Source: Clostridiales bacterium FE2011
GTDB taxonomy: Bacteria; Bacillota; Clostridia; Christensenellales; Aristaeellaceae
Direction: 5' to 3'
Assembly (NCBI GenBank): GCA_017569305.1
Contig: CP069418.1
Span: 124,001 to 188,000, forward strand
DNA: 64,000 bases
The notes beneath the pieces are model-generated. The model was not told the DNA's origin and ran no database searches. It worked only from the letters and a program-made list of their open reading frames with translations. Within the stretch, counting starts at the first letter, position 1. Each line of letters opens with the position of its first letter. A program made the translations under genes and the position numbers. Positions 43,072 through 51,533 of the stretch are shown here, piece by piece.

Positions 43072-43096
43072 GCCTGAGTTAAGAAAGGATGTACCC

Positions 43097-43324
43097 ATGC
43101 AAGAACTTTTAACCTTTGTGGCACAGTCTCTGGTGGAGCATCCCGATCAGGTCAGCGTTACCGAGACCGAAGGACCTGAAGCTGTCATTCTGGAGCTCCA
43201 TGTGGCTGAAGATGATATGGGCAAGGTTATCGGCAAGCAGGGCAGGATTGCAAAAGCGATCCGCGCCGTGGTGAAAGCCGCCACGCTCAAAAACAGCAAG
43301 CCTGTTTTTGTTGAGATTCAATAA
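43097..43324 (+). CDS. khpA: KH domain RNA-binding protein (KhpA/YlqC)
   Basis: 75 residues, a single KH domain with the GxxG loop GKVIGKQGRIAKAIRAVV. KhpA forms a dimer with KhpB and binds many small RNAs and mRNAs in Gram-positive bacteria, affecting cell division. Starts 25 bases after rpsP with AAAGGA upstream. A strong hairpin follows before rimM. Its place between rpsP and rimM is the conserved one. Confidence 0.95.
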   Translation: MQELLTFVAQSLVEHPDQVSVTETEGPEAVILELHVAEDDMGKVIGKQGRIAKAIRAVVKAATLKNSKPVFVEIQ

Positions 43325-43339
43325 GCTTACAGCCATGTC

Positions 43340-43368
43340 CGGCGGGATCCGATGCTCGGATCCCGCCG
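43340..43368 (+). terminator. intercistronic hairpin between khpA and rimM
   Basis: Perfect thirteen-pair, GC-rich stem with a three-base loop (43340-43352 with 43356-43368). The tail is only slightly U-rich (TGCTTTC), so partial attenuation or a processing signal is likely. Confidence 0.55.
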
Positions 43369-43395
43369 TGCTTTCATCGGAGGAAAACCTTTCTT

Positions 43396-43914
43396 ATGAA
43401 TGATTATCTTTTAATCGCATCTGTGCTCAAGCCCCAGGGCGTTCGCGGAGAATGCAAACTCCGCTCCTACGCTGCTGATATTGAGCGTTTTCATCAGTGG
43501 AACACCCTGTATCTGAAGAAGGACGACAGCTATATCCCTGTTGCTCTCCGTACCGTGCGGATCCGGGACGGTTTTGTTTACGCGCACCTGGACGGCAGCG
43601 ATACAGCTGATGCGGCTGAAAGGTTCCGCGGCTGCGATCTGTATGTGAATCGCGCCGGCGCCGCTCCCGTGGAAGAGGACGCCGAGCTCATCGCGGATCT
43701 TATCGGATGTGAAGCCCGGGATGAAAACGGCGAAGTGATCGGTGTGCTGACGGATGTGCTGCAATACGGCACAGTGGATACCTGGGTCTTCCAGTCCGGT
43801 AGATCCACGCTGATGGTTCCGGCACTGAAAGCCGTTTTCCCGGAAGTGGATGCGGAGAAGAAAACCATTCTGGTCATCCGTGACAGGCTTGAGGAGGTGG
43901 CTGTTCGTTCATGA
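43396..43914 (+). CDS. rimM: ribosome maturation factor RimM
   Basis: 172 residues. RimM N domain: LLIASVLKPQGVRGECKLRS; PRC-barrel C domain: DLIGCEARDENGEVIGVLTD, FQSGRSTLMVPALKAVFP. The protein binds S19 and the 16S rRNA head for 30S maturation. Start ATG with AGGAAAAC upstream, after a GC-rich hairpin. Its stop overlaps the trmD start in an ATGA, a coupling found in most bacteria. Confidence 0.96.
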   Translation: MNDYLLIASVLKPQGVRGECKLRSYAADIERFHQWNTLYLKKDDSYIPVALRTVRIRDGFVYAHLDGSDTADAAERFRGCDLYVNRAGAAPVEEDAELIADLIGCEARDENGEVIGVLTDVLQYGTVDTWVFQSGRSTLMVPALKAVFPEVDAEKKTILVIRDRLEEVAVRS

Positions 43915-44678
43915 GTGAGCCCTTCCGTGTCAATATCCTGACTATTTTCCCGGAAATGTTTGATAGTTTCTTTTCCTCCAGTATTCTGGGCCGTGCCGGA
44001 GAACAGGGACTGATCGATATCCGGACTACGAATATCCGTCCCTACTCAAAAAGCAAACACCATAATACGGATGATTATCCTTTCGGCGGCGGCGCTGGTA
44101 TGGTTATGATGGCCCAGCCCATCCTGGATGCCATGTCTGCAGTCATGGCGGAATACCCATCCGCACGCCGGATCTATCTGGGGCCCCGCGGAAAAAAGCT
44201 GACCACTTCCCTTGCCCGGGAACTGGCACAGGAAAAGGCACTTATTCTGCTCTGCGGTCATTATGAAGGAGTGGACCAGCGTGCCCTCGATTCCTGTGTG
44301 GATGAGGAGATTTCCATCGGGGATTATATCCTGACCGGCGGTGAACCGGCTGCAATGGTACTTGTGGACTGTGTGGCCCGTTTCATTCCCGGTGTGCTCG
44401 GAAGTGCTGAAAGTCCGGAGGAGGAATCCTTCTCCGATGGTCTGCTGGAATACCCCCAGTATACCCGTCCACGGGATCTGGACGGTATGCAGGTGCCTGA
44501 AGTCCTGCTGAACGGGGATCACGCCAGGATCAGGTCATGGCGGCGCAGGGAAAGCTTAAAGGCGACCCTCAGGTACAGGCCTGATCTGCTTGAAACCGCC
44601 CCGCTGGATGAAAAGGACAGAAAGATGCTCAATGAAATCCGGAAGGAGTTGACCGAATCATGTTCCTCAGAAAACTGA
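43911..44678 (+). CDS. trmD: tRNA (guanine37-N1)-methyltransferase TrmD
   Basis: 255 residues. Begins VNILTIFPEMFDSFFSSSIL; SAM-binding trefoil-knot motifs LLCGHYEGVDQRALD, EEISIGDYILTGGEPAAM and GVLGSAESPEEESF are intact. Methylates G37 next to the anticodon to stop frameshifting. Overlaps rimM by four bases and the next membrane protein by 19 bases. In many Bacillota the next gene is rplS; here it is not. Confidence 0.98.
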   Translation: MSEPFRVNILTIFPEMFDSFFSSSILGRAGEQGLIDIRTTNIRPYSKSKHHNTDDYPFGGGAGMVMMAQPILDAMSAVMAEYPSARRIYLGPRGKKLTTSLARELAQEKALILLCGHYEGVDQRALDSCVDEEISIGDYILTGGEPAAMVLVDCVARFIPGVLGSAESPEEESFSDGLLEYPQYTRPRDLDGMQVPEVLLNGDHARIRSWRRRESLKATLRYRPDLLETAPLDEKDRKMLNEIRKELTESCSSEN

Positions 44679-45040
44679 CTGTTCTCCTTGTTCCGTTGGG
44701 CCTGATGCTGCTGCTTTGCCTGCTGATTCCCCTCTTCGGTTCCATGGATGCTTTCTTCGGTCCGCTGCTGCTCGGAGCTGTACTGGGCGTTATGCTGGCA
44801 CTGCTGCTGCCGCTGGCCGGCGCAACCAGAATGCGGGAGCCTTTTGCCTGGCTGCTCTGGATTCCTGCCGCTGTCATCCTGCTGATCCTCCTGTACCAGT
44901 TCCTGACCACCCAGCAGATCGGGCGCGATATTCCGGTGCTTCGACTGCTGATGACCGGCGATACCCGGATGATTACCGCGGAAAGTGCTTTCGCTGCCTA
45001 TATGCTGGCATTCTCTGTCCGTACCGGTAAAGGCATCTGA
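44660..45040 (+). CDS. small polytopic membrane protein, unknown
   Basis: 126 residues, starting inside the last 19 bases of trmD, so translation is likely coupled. Four hydrophobic helices: LTVLLVPLGLMLLLCLLIP, LLLGAVLGVMLALLLPLAG, LLWIPAAVILLILLYQFL and a C-terminal segment with AFAAYMLAF. The arrangement resembles small clostridial membrane proteins, but no family was recognised. It occupies the place of rplS after trmD. A strong terminator follows. Confidence 0.7.
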   Translation: MFLRKLTVLLVPLGLMLLLCLLIPLFGSMDAFFGPLLLGAVLGVMLALLLPLAGATRMREPFAWLLWIPAAVILLILLYQFLTTQQIGRDIPVLRLLMTGDTRMITAESAFAAYMLAFSVRTGKGI

Positions 45041-45063
45041 ATCTTTTTTCCTTTTCGTTATTC

Positions 45064-45090
45064 ACACAGCCTGTCGGCTGTGTTTTTTCT
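45064..45090 (+). terminator. intrinsic terminator of the ylxM-trmD operon
   Basis: Eight-pair perfect stem ACACAGCC / GGCTGTGT with a TGTC loop, then TTTTTTCTTT. Confidence 0.9.
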
Positions 45091-45126
45091 TTGCTGGGAA
45101 TACGCTCTTTTGTGCCGTTGCCGGAC

Positions 45127-45155
45127 TTGTTGCGGAGTATACAGCATGCTATAAT
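45127..45155 (+). promoter_or_regulatory. sigma-A promoter of the barstar-comEC-holA operon
   Basis: TTGTTG (45127-45132), 17-base spacer, TATAAT (45150-45155), 47 bases before the barstar-like start. Confidence 0.75.
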
Positions 45156-45202
45156 AAATGGGATAAGAATCAGATCCCTTCTTTTGCGGAGGTACAACAA
45201 AT

Positions 45203-45451
45203 ATGCAGACGATTGTTATTGACGGTTCAAGGTACGACTCCCCCCGTGATCTCCACCTTGCCCTGAAGCGCATGCTTTCCCTTCCGGATTATTACGGAAT
45301 GAACGCAGACGCCCTGAATGACTGTCTTTCCGAAAGGGTTTCCCCGGTCAATGTCTGGATCCTTGATCCGGGTGCCGGAGAGGTTGCTTCCGCAATCAAT
45401 ATTCTCCGTACAGTTTTTGCTGACAACGGCGGAGAAGTAAAGGAGCTGTAA
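45203..45451 (+). CDS. barstar-like family protein
   Basis: 82 residues. VIDGSRYDSPRDLHLALKRM, LPDYYGMNADALNDCLSERV and a C-terminal alpha/beta end fit the barstar fold (ribonuclease inhibitor). The NADALNDC block is the part that contacts barnase in the classical pair. There is no barnase or other ribonuclease toxin in the window, so it may inhibit a distant partner or act as a solitary regulator. RBS GCGGAGGT is ten bases upstream. First gene of an operon with the metallo-beta-lactamase, comEC and holA. Confidence 0.85.
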   Translation: MQTIVIDGSRYDSPRDLHLALKRMLSLPDYYGMNADALNDCLSERVSPVNVWILDPGAGEVASAINILRTVFADNGGEVKEL

Positions 45452-45454
45452 TCC

Positions 45455-46174
45455 GTGATGAGACTGCATCTGCTAGGGATAAACGGACCTTTCCCGGAAA
45501 GCCGCGGTGCCACCTCCGGTTATCTTCTGGAAGCCGGAGACAACCTGTTCCAGCTGGATCTGGGCAGCGGCGTCCTGGGTATCCTTACCTCTCTGACGGC
45601 GCCGGAATCCCTGTCTGCGCTGTTTGTCAGTCATTGGCATTATGATCACACAGCCGATATTCCTGTGCTGATGTATCGCCTGGCTGCCTGTCAGAAAGCA
45701 CTGCCCGTTTACGGTCCTGCGGATCCTTCTTCTCCGGTATATAATCTCGTTGTTTCCACACCCTGCTTTTCCTTTACGGAAGTATCGGCAGGGCAGGCCT
45801 TCGAACTGAACGGCACTTCCATCCGTGTCACCGCTGCCCGTCATCCGGTTCCTGCCGTGGGATACTGTTTCTCCTTCGGTGGGAAAACCTTCGGCTATAC
45901 CGGTGACACCAATACCCTGCCTTCCTTGGCTGAAGACTACCGCGGGTGTGACCTTCTCCTGGCAGACGGCCTTTTCCCTGCTTCCGCCTGGTCCGAGGAC
46001 AAACCCCATCTGTCCGCGGAACTGGCTGCGCGCCTGGCTGCGGATACAAAAGCAGGCAGCCTGATCATCACTCATCTGAATCCGTTCTGGCCCCGCAGAA
46101 CACTGCTGCAGGAAGCCCGTGCCGTATATTCCCGTACGCGGCTTGCCGAAGCCGGTGCCATCATTGATCTGTGA
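45455..46174 (+). CDS. MBL-fold metallohydrolase (RNase Z-like)
   Basis: 239 residues, GTG start (45455) with AGGAG upstream; a following ATG is the alternative. Metal-binding HxHxDH is SHWHYDHTADIP, with later His and Asp in ARHPVPAVGYCFSFGG, GYTGDTNTLP and ITHLNPFWPR. The arrangement and the long region after HxHxDH are closest to the RNase Z / arylsulfatase-like branch, but the substrate is not clear. Four bases after the barstar stop; its own stop overlaps the comEC start in a GTGA. Confidence 0.88.
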   Translation: MMRLHLLGINGPFPESRGATSGYLLEAGDNLFQLDLGSGVLGILTSLTAPESLSALFVSHWHYDHTADIPVLMYRLAACQKALPVYGPADPSSPVYNLVVSTPCFSFTEVSAGQAFELNGTSIRVTAARHPVPAVGYCFSFGGKTFGYTGDTNTLPSLAEDYRGCDLLLADGLFPASAWSEDKPHLSAELAARLAADTKAGSLIITHLNPFWPRRTLLQEARAVYSRTRLAEAGAIIDL

Positions 46175-48432
46175 CGAACCGCCAGCGGAGCTGGCTGCTC
46201 CCGCCCGCAGCACTGGCCCTGGTTGCGGGTGTTTTTCTTGGCAGAAATGCGGCTGGTATACTCCTGCCGCTTTTTGCCTGTATTCTTACCCTTTCATCCG
46301 TGTTCTTCCTGAAGGGGTGGCTGCGTTTTTCCGCGTGCATTGTCTTTTCTGTTATGTTTGGGCTTTTCGCGGGTTCCCTTGCCTTCCATCCGTATCTTCC
46401 GCCTGAAGGAGAATACGATATTCAGGGCGTAATTTCTGATGAGGTAGCAAACGGATCCTTTGGTCAGTACCGGATTGCTTTGTCTGACGTCACGCTGGAC
46501 GGACGTCCCTTGTCCGGAGGCGCCTACTGGACCTTTTATTCCGATGAAGATCATTCCTCCCTCCTTCCGGGGAAAGCGGTCTCCTTTACAGCATCCCTGT
46601 ATCATCCGCGGGGAGCTGACAATCCGGACGGCTATGATTTTCGGGAAGCCCTCCTGCAGCGCGGCATTACTGTAGGAGTGTATGGCAAAGACAGCCTGAC
46701 AGTACAGGATCCGGTCTGTTTTTCCTTTGCAGGCTTCATTGCGTCCCTGCGACACCGGCTGTCCGCTTCGCTCATAGCCGCGCTCGGAGGGGAAACCGGA
46801 GCCTATGCCTCTGCCATGCTGCTGGGAATGCGTTCCCTGATTCCTTCCGATGACCGCCAGGCATTTTCCAGGCTTGGTATTGCCCATATCCTGTCCGTCA
46901 GCGGCTTTCATGTGGGCGTCCTGATCGGCATCCTGAACCTGCTGTTTCATTTGCTGAGGCTGCGGCAAAGTGTTCGCCTGCTTCTATATGCCGTTCTGCT
47001 GTTTTTCTATTCCTCCCTGTGCGGAATGAGCCAGCCTGTCATCCGTGCTTCCCTTCTGATGCTGCTCGGACTTGAAGGCCGTATCCTGAACCGGCCGCGT
47101 TCCGGCCCGCATCTGCTCAGTGCCGTTTTGTTCATCATGGTACTGTTTTCTCCTGTTCAGGTGACTTCAGCCTCATTCCAGCTGACATTCTGCGCGGTGT
47201 TCGGCCTCGTATGGGTGATGCCTTTCATCCGGCGCCGCAAGCGGTTCCGCAGCAGGATCCTGCAGTATGTATTTGAATCCCTTGTCCTGACGTTCGGGAT
47301 CCAGCTTGGTTTACTGCTCCCTGAACTGTCCTTCTTCCAGCGTCTTCCCCTGCTTGTCTTCCTGGTCAACCTTCCGGCCATGCTCATTTCAGGAATGCTG
47401 ATCCTGTTTTTCTGGCTTGCGCTGCTGTGTCTCCCTGTTCCCTTCCTGTCAGCGCTTCTGTCTGTCCCCCTTTCGTCTGTCACGGGCTTCCTGCTTTCCG
47501 GTATCAGGCAGCTGGGAGCATTGCCCGGCCTGACGCTGTGGATCCACGTACCGAATCTCCTTACCGTTTTCGGCGTCGTCCTTCTTTTCCTCGGTTTTTG
47601 CTGCTTTATCCGTTTCCATGCAGGAATGCGTACCGGTATGCTGGTCCTTGGTGCTGTGCTGGTTGTCGTGTCGCTTTTTCCCGCACATCATAACGGTACG
47701 GAATATATTCAGCTCAGTGCAGGGAACGCGGACGCCGCGGTCATCTGGGACCAGGACAAGGTTTATGTCATGGATACGGGAGAGGATGACGGCACGCTCA
47801 GCAGCTTTCTCCGGGCCCGCCGTCTCACACCGGATGCAGTGATCCTGACCCATCTGCATACGGATCACGCCGGCGGACTGCGTTCGCTGATCGAGGATGA
47901 GATCCCGGTGAACACCATTCTCCTGCCAGAAGGTGCCGAAGCGCAGGATATTCATCCGGAGTTCATCGCCCTGCTGGATCAGTTGCAGCAAAGCGGCACT
48001 GAAATCCGGTCACTTTCCCGCGGTGACGTACTCCCCCTTCCATCCGGCATACTCACAGTATTATGGCCGGAACACGGAAAGGTGCGTTCCGGCCAGGATG
48101 CAAACAAGTATTCCCTTGTCACACGGCTGACGTTGAAGGAAAGCACCGTTCTGCTGGCGGCCGACCTTCCGGGAGCCTACGAGCAGTACTGTGCGGCTCC
48201 CTCGGATCTTCTGAAAGCAGCCCATCACGGTTCTCCTTCTTCCAGCTCACCTGATTTTATCAGTGCGGTTTCCCCAAAGGCCATACTCCTCAGCTGCCGG
48301 CAATCCGGCCGTGTTGCTGATTTCCGTGCCCGTTCAGGTGATATTCCGGTATATGGAACACCGGAATACGGAGCGCTTACAGTACGCTTCGAAGAAGGTA
48401 AATTTACTGTTATTCCATACCTGACACCCTGA
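46171..48432 (+). CDS. comEC: competence protein ComEC/Rec2
   Basis: 753 residues, GTG start overlapping the previous stop. Order: N-terminal DUF4131 region after two membrane helices (GEYDIQGVISDEVANGSF, HPRGADNPDGYDFREALLQ), the polytopic competence core (GLGIAHILSVSGFHVGVLIG-like segment with HxxSVSGFH, CGMSQPVIRASLLMLLGL), and the C-terminal MBL domain with TGEDDGTLSSFLRARRLTP, THLHTDHAGGLRSLI and AAHHGSPSSSSPDFI. It forms the DNA channel in transformation and probably degrades one strand. No comEA is next to it in this window, but comEC followed by holA is a common order. Confidence 0.95.
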   Translation: MTNRQRSWLLPPAALALVAGVFLGRNAAGILLPLFACILTLSSVFFLKGWLRFSACIVFSVMFGLFAGSLAFHPYLPPEGEYDIQGVISDEVANGSFGQYRIALSDVTLDGRPLSGGAYWTFYSDEDHSSLLPGKAVSFTASLYHPRGADNPDGYDFREALLQRGITVGVYGKDSLTVQDPVCFSFAGFIASLRHRLSASLIAALGGETGAYASAMLLGMRSLIPSDDRQAFSRLGIAHILSVSGFHVGVLIGILNLLFHLLRLRQSVRLLLYAVLLFFYSSLCGMSQPVIRASLLMLLGLEGRILNRPRSGPHLLSAVLFIMVLFSPVQVTSASFQLTFCAVFGLVWVMPFIRRRKRFRSRILQYVFESLVLTFGIQLGLLLPELSFFQRLPLLVFLVNLPAMLISGMLILFFWLALLCLPVPFLSALLSVPLSSVTGFLLSGIRQLGALPGLTLWIHVPNLLTVFGVVLLFLGFCCFIRFHAGMRTGMLVLGAVLVVVSLFPAHHNGTEYIQLSAGNADAAVIWDQDKVYVMDTGEDDGTLSSFLRARRLTPDAVILTHLHTDHAGGLRSLIEDEIPVNTILLPEGAEAQDIHPEFIALLDQLQQSGTEIRSLSRGDVLPLPSGILTVLWPEHGKVRSGQDANKYSLVTRLTLKESTVLLAADLPGAYEQYCAAPSDLLKAAHHGSPSSSSPDFISAVSPKAILLSCRQSGRVADFRARSGDIPVYGTPEYGALTVRFEEGKFTVIPYLTP

Positions 48433-48449
48433 TCACACCGGAGGTTCTT

Positions 48450-49457
48450 ATGGATCGAAAAGACTTTTCCCGTGCCCTGTCACAGCATTCCCTGCCCCAG
48501 GTTCTCCTCTTTGAAGGCGAAGAGGAACATCTCAAGCAGGAAGCCCTGGCTGAACTGCGCCATGCCGTTCTGCCCGAAGGCATGGAAACATTGAATGAAA
48601 CCATTCTGGAAGATCCTTCTGTGGATCAGCTCATCGCAGATGTGGAAACCCAGCCCTTTATGGCTGACAAACGGCTGATCATTGTCCGTGATTTACCGGC
48701 TCTTATGGGACGTTCCGAGGCGGATGAAAGGCTCATTGCTTACCTTCCCTCAGTCCCTGAAACTTCTTTCCTTCTCTTCTACTGTACCGGAAAACCTGAC
48801 GGAAGGAAGAAACTTTATAATGCTGTCAAAAAGCTCTCCGGGATCGTTACTTTTTCTCCGCTACGCGGTACGGAGCTGACCCGTTTTGTTGTCAGTTCTT
48901 TTCAGGAAGCAGGAAAAGAATGTGATGACCGTACAGCTGAATACCTCATTTTTACGGTTGGCTCAGACGCAGGACTGCTGCGTAACGAAATCCAGAAACT
49001 GGCTTCCTGTTCCACAGACCGCACTGCGATTCTGCCAGAGGATGTAACGGCTCTTGCCACCCCTTCCACTGAATGTACCGTATTCCAGATGATCGATGCC
49101 GTTGTTACAGGTCAGAAGAGCCGCGCCTTTACGCTGCTGCGCAACCAGCTGCTTTCCGGGACGGACCGCATGGCCATCCTTTCAATGCTTCTGCGCCAGT
49201 ATCGTCTGCTGCAGCACATTAAAATCATGCAGTATGAGAAAAGGGGCAGTGATTTTATCCGTTCCGCTCTCGGGGTTCCGCCTTTTGCTGTTGACCAGTA
49301 TGTTCGACAGGCCTCCGGTTATACCGGCGGCCAGGTTAAAAGCGCTGTCCGCATATGTTTTGACACGGAATACGCCCTGAAGTCCGGACGGATGTCCCAG
49401 GACGGAGCTGTTGAAACAGTGGTCCTGAAACTGCTGAACCTTCGGGACAAAAGCTGA
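48450..49457 (+). CDS. holA: DNA polymerase III subunit delta
   Basis: 335 residues. LPQVLLFEGEEEHLKQEALA at the N-terminus, FMADKRLIIVRDLPALMG, LLFYCTGKPDGRKKLYNAVK, and a C-terminal helical collar with LLRQYRLLQHIKIM are family features. It opens the sliding clamp within the clamp loader. It follows comEC by 18 bases with CCGGAGG upstream. The usual next gene rpsT is not present. No terminator was seen after it before the next promoter. Confidence 0.94.
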   Translation: MDRKDFSRALSQHSLPQVLLFEGEEEHLKQEALAELRHAVLPEGMETLNETILEDPSVDQLIADVETQPFMADKRLIIVRDLPALMGRSEADERLIAYLPSVPETSFLLFYCTGKPDGRKKLYNAVKKLSGIVTFSPLRGTELTRFVVSSFQEAGKECDDRTAEYLIFTVGSDAGLLRNEIQKLASCSTDRTAILPEDVTALATPSTECTVFQMIDAVVTGQKSRAFTLLRNQLLSGTDRMAILSMLLRQYRLLQHIKIMQYEKRGSDFIRSALGVPPFAVDQYVRQASGYTGGQVKSAVRICFDTEYALKSGRMSQDGAVETVVLKLLNLRDKS

Positions 49458-49480
49458 TTTCCCCCATTGTCTGACATATA

Positions 49481-49509
49481 TTGTAATTTTTGTAATTCTA
49501 TGGTAATAT
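49481..49509 (+). promoter_or_regulatory. promoter of the secreted Ig-like protein
   Basis: TTGTAA (49481-49486), 17-base spacer, TAATAT (49504-49509), 40 bases before the start codon. Confidence 0.6.
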
Positions 49510-49548
49510 ATATGAAACATTTTGTGTTTCGCACAGGAGGCGTACATC

Positions 49549-50670
49549 ATGAAGAAGCTGCTCGGAATTGTTCTGACGCTCTGTCTCGTTTTGACACTTG
49601 CCGCTGATGCTTTTGCCGCCAGCAAACCGGAGATTACAAAGCAGCCCGAAACTGCCACCACCTCCAAAAAAGGGGCAGTCTCTTTTTCTATCTCTGTGAA
49701 GGGCACTGTAAGCTCCTACACCTGGTATTTTGTCAATCCTGAAACCGGTGATAAAATATCCGGCAAAAAGCTGTCATCCAACGTTAAGGGTGTTAAAGTC
49801 ACCAACCCGAATTCCAAGAAAATCTCCCTGTCCCATGTTCCTGAATCCATGCACGGCTGGTCCGTTTACTGCCATGTGAACGGGAACGGATATAAGGTCG
49901 ATTCTGATGCGGTTACCCTGTATGTCTACGGCATGGAAATCCCCGGCTCCGATTCCGCTGCCGCTCCCGCTGACAGCGGTGAAGCAAAACCTGAAGAACC
50001 CGCATCCGCACCCGCTGAAACCAATCCCGAACCTGCCCCCGCCGATACTTCATCCGGCGAATCTGCCTCTCCGGCAGCCGGAGAACAGCCGGATGGCACC
50101 GATCAGGGTGAAGGCGGTGATCAGGGTGAGGGTGCCGACAGCGATGAAGTCGCGGCCAACAGAACCATCACCGTGACTTCTTCCTCAAAAGTGCTGATCA
50201 GACTGGACAACAAGGGAAAAATCGCTGATGAAACCCCTGTTTCCTCTCTTGAGTTCACCAACGCCGGTTCTTTCATCGTCCGCTCTGAGGAACCCATCAA
50301 AAGCTGGACTGTCAACGGAATCCGTTTTGAGCCTGCGCAGTCTGTCAATGAATTCAAAGTCACGAACGTAACCGAGAGCATCTCCCTGGATATAAAATTA
50401 GACCGTGCCGGTGCAGCTGAAGCCGAAGTGGATGAAAGCAGGATTTGTACAGTTTCCTGCAAGGGCTGTACCTTCACATATCTCAGCAAAGGCCTTCGTT
50501 CTGTCACGGAAGGCGAAGTTCCCTACGGCGCTTCAATCAGGGTGATTGCTGACAATTCCGACCTCGCCAATGGCGGATACAGTATCAACGGCGGCGAACC
50601 GGAAAACGTCGGTAAAGCTTCCCTGCAGCTTACCGTCACCGATGATGTGACCATCGTGGCCGGCAAATAA
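49549..50670 (+). CDS. secreted Ig-like protein with acidic linker
   Basis: 373 residues from the ATG at 49549 with CAGGAGG upstream. A signal peptide MKKLLGIVLTLCLVLTLAAD is cut near AFA. Residues about 25-125 form an Ig-like beta-sandwich (ITKQPETATTSKKGAVSFSI, SYTWYFVNPETG, WSVYCHVNGNGYKV), typical of clostridial surface proteins. Then comes a linker rich in Pro, Ala, Glu and Gly (residues 130-205), and a C-terminal region that may hold two more beta domains (TVTSSSKVLIRLDNKGKI, VSCKGCTFTYLS). No anchor. Function unknown; a wall-associated or secreted binding protein is likely. Confidence 0.78.
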   Translation: MKKLLGIVLTLCLVLTLAADAFAASKPEITKQPETATTSKKGAVSFSISVKGTVSSYTWYFVNPETGDKISGKKLSSNVKGVKVTNPNSKKISLSHVPESMHGWSVYCHVNGNGYKVDSDAVTLYVYGMEIPGSDSAAAPADSGEAKPEEPASAPAETNPEPAPADTSSGESASPAAGEQPDGTDQGEGGDQGEGADSDEVAANRTITVTSSSKVLIRLDNKGKIADETPVSSLEFTNAGSFIVRSEEPIKSWTVNGIRFEPAQSVNEFKVTNVTESISLDIKLDRAGAAEAEVDESRICTVSCKGCTFTYLSKGLRSVTEGEVPYGASIRVIADNSDLANGGYSINGGEPENVGKASLQLTVTDDVTIVAGK

Positions 50671-50684
50671 TCAACAGCAAAATA

Positions 50685-50712
50685 AAAAGGACGTCTGACC
50701 AGACGTCCTTTT
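50685..50712. terminator. bidirectional intrinsic terminator
   Basis: Perfect twelve-pair stem AAAAGGACGTCT / AGACGTCCTTTT with a four-base loop and T-runs on both strands, between two convergent genes. Confidence 0.92.
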
Positions 50713-50728
50713 TTCATGTCCCTGTGAT

Positions 50729-51349
50729 TTACTTACCGCCCAGCAGTCCGCCAAGCAGGTTACCCAGTGCGCCGCCGATTCCGTCAGCTCCGGCTTCAAT
50801 GCCTCCCCCGACGGTATCCAGCAGTTTGATTGCCGCGTCACCGTACTCCCCTTTCAGCACCTTCAGGGATACTTTTTTCAGGTCACCGGAAGCTCCGCGA
50901 TAAGCTTCGATCAGTTTCTTTTCAGCCGCTGTCACTTTCATGGAAGTATTGGCGGAAGCCGGTACTGCGGGTTTCTTTGCGGCAGTTGTTTTCTTTGCCG
51001 TTGCGGCAGGCTTCTTGGCCGTGGTGGTCTTCTTTGCCGCGGTAGTCGTCTTCTTTGCCGCGGTAGTCGTCTTCTTTGCGGCAGCAGGCTTCTTGGCCGC
51101 GGTGGTGGTCTTCTTTGCCGCGGCAGTTGTCTTCTTCGCGGTGGCTGCGGTCTTCTTTGCGGCCGCGGTGGTGGTCTTCTTTGCCGCTGTGGTAGTCTTC
51201 TTTGCCGCGGTTGCTGCTGTCTTCTTTACAGCAGTGGTTGTTTTCTTTGCCGCAGTTGTCGCAGCCTTCTTCGCGGCGGCAGTTGTTGTCTTCTTTACGG
51301 CAGTCGTCGTTTTCTTTGCGGTGGTCGTGGTCTTTTTTGCTGCAGGCAT
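50729..51349 (-). CDS. histone H1-like Lys/Ala/Thr repeat protein with C-terminal helical domain
   Basis: 206 residues from the ATG at 51347-51349, with AGGAGG nine bases upstream. Residues 1-135 are nearly only Ala, Lys and Thr in AAKKTTTAAKK-like units, resembling eukaryotic linker-histone tails and bacterial AlgP- or HU-tail-like proteins. The last 70 residues are a separate domain: MKVTAAEKKLIEAYRGASGD, LKKVSLKVLKGEYGDAAIKL, then a Gly-rich end GGGIEAGADGIGGALGNLLG. The tail could coat DNA or an anionic polymer. A sigma-A-like promoter lies upstream, next to the divergent one of the 80-residue protein. Codon repeats suggest length variation. Confidence 0.82.
   Translation of the reverse strand: MPAAKKTTTTAKKTTTAVKKTTTAAAKKAATTAAKKTTTAVKKTAATAAKKTTTAAKKTTTAAAKKTAATAKKTTAAAKKTTTAAKKPAAAKKTTTAAKKTTTAAKKTTTAKKPAATAKKTTAAKKPAVPASANTSMKVTAAEKKLIEAYRGASGDLKKVSLKVLKGEYGDAAIKLLDTVGGGIEAGADGIGGALGNLLGGLLGGK
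50970..51346 (-). repeat. tandem AAKKTTTA codon repeats
   Basis: Imperfect 18- to 30-base repeats rich in AAG, GCC/GCG and ACC codons within the H1-like gene. It is low-complexity coding sequence, not a separate element. Confidence 0.85.
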
Positions 51350-51390
51350 AATCAGAAACCTCCTGTTTATTTTCTTTTTCGGTTGCAATA

Positions 51391-51420
51391 ATTTTAACGC
51401 AAACAGGGCTTCCTCTTCAA
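51391..51420 (-). promoter_or_regulatory. candidate promoter of the H1-like gene
   Basis: Minus-strand TTGAAG (51415-51420), 18-base spacer, TAAAAT (51391-51396), 42 bases before the start codon. Confidence 0.55.
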
Positions 51421-51450
51421 GTCCTTCTTCTTTTTTTCTTTGTCCTCATC

Positions 51451-51479
51451 TTGTCATACAACTTTCAAAGGGCTATAAT
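51451..51479 (+). promoter_or_regulatory. sigma-A promoter of the 80-residue protein
   Basis: TTGTCA (51451-51456), 17-base spacer, TATAAT (51474-51479), divergent from the H1-like gene; the two lie within 90 bases. Confidence 0.82.
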
Positions 51480-51533
51480 ATCAGTAACAGAGACGGATGG
51501 CATCATCCGGAAAAATGAACAGGAGGTTATGTC

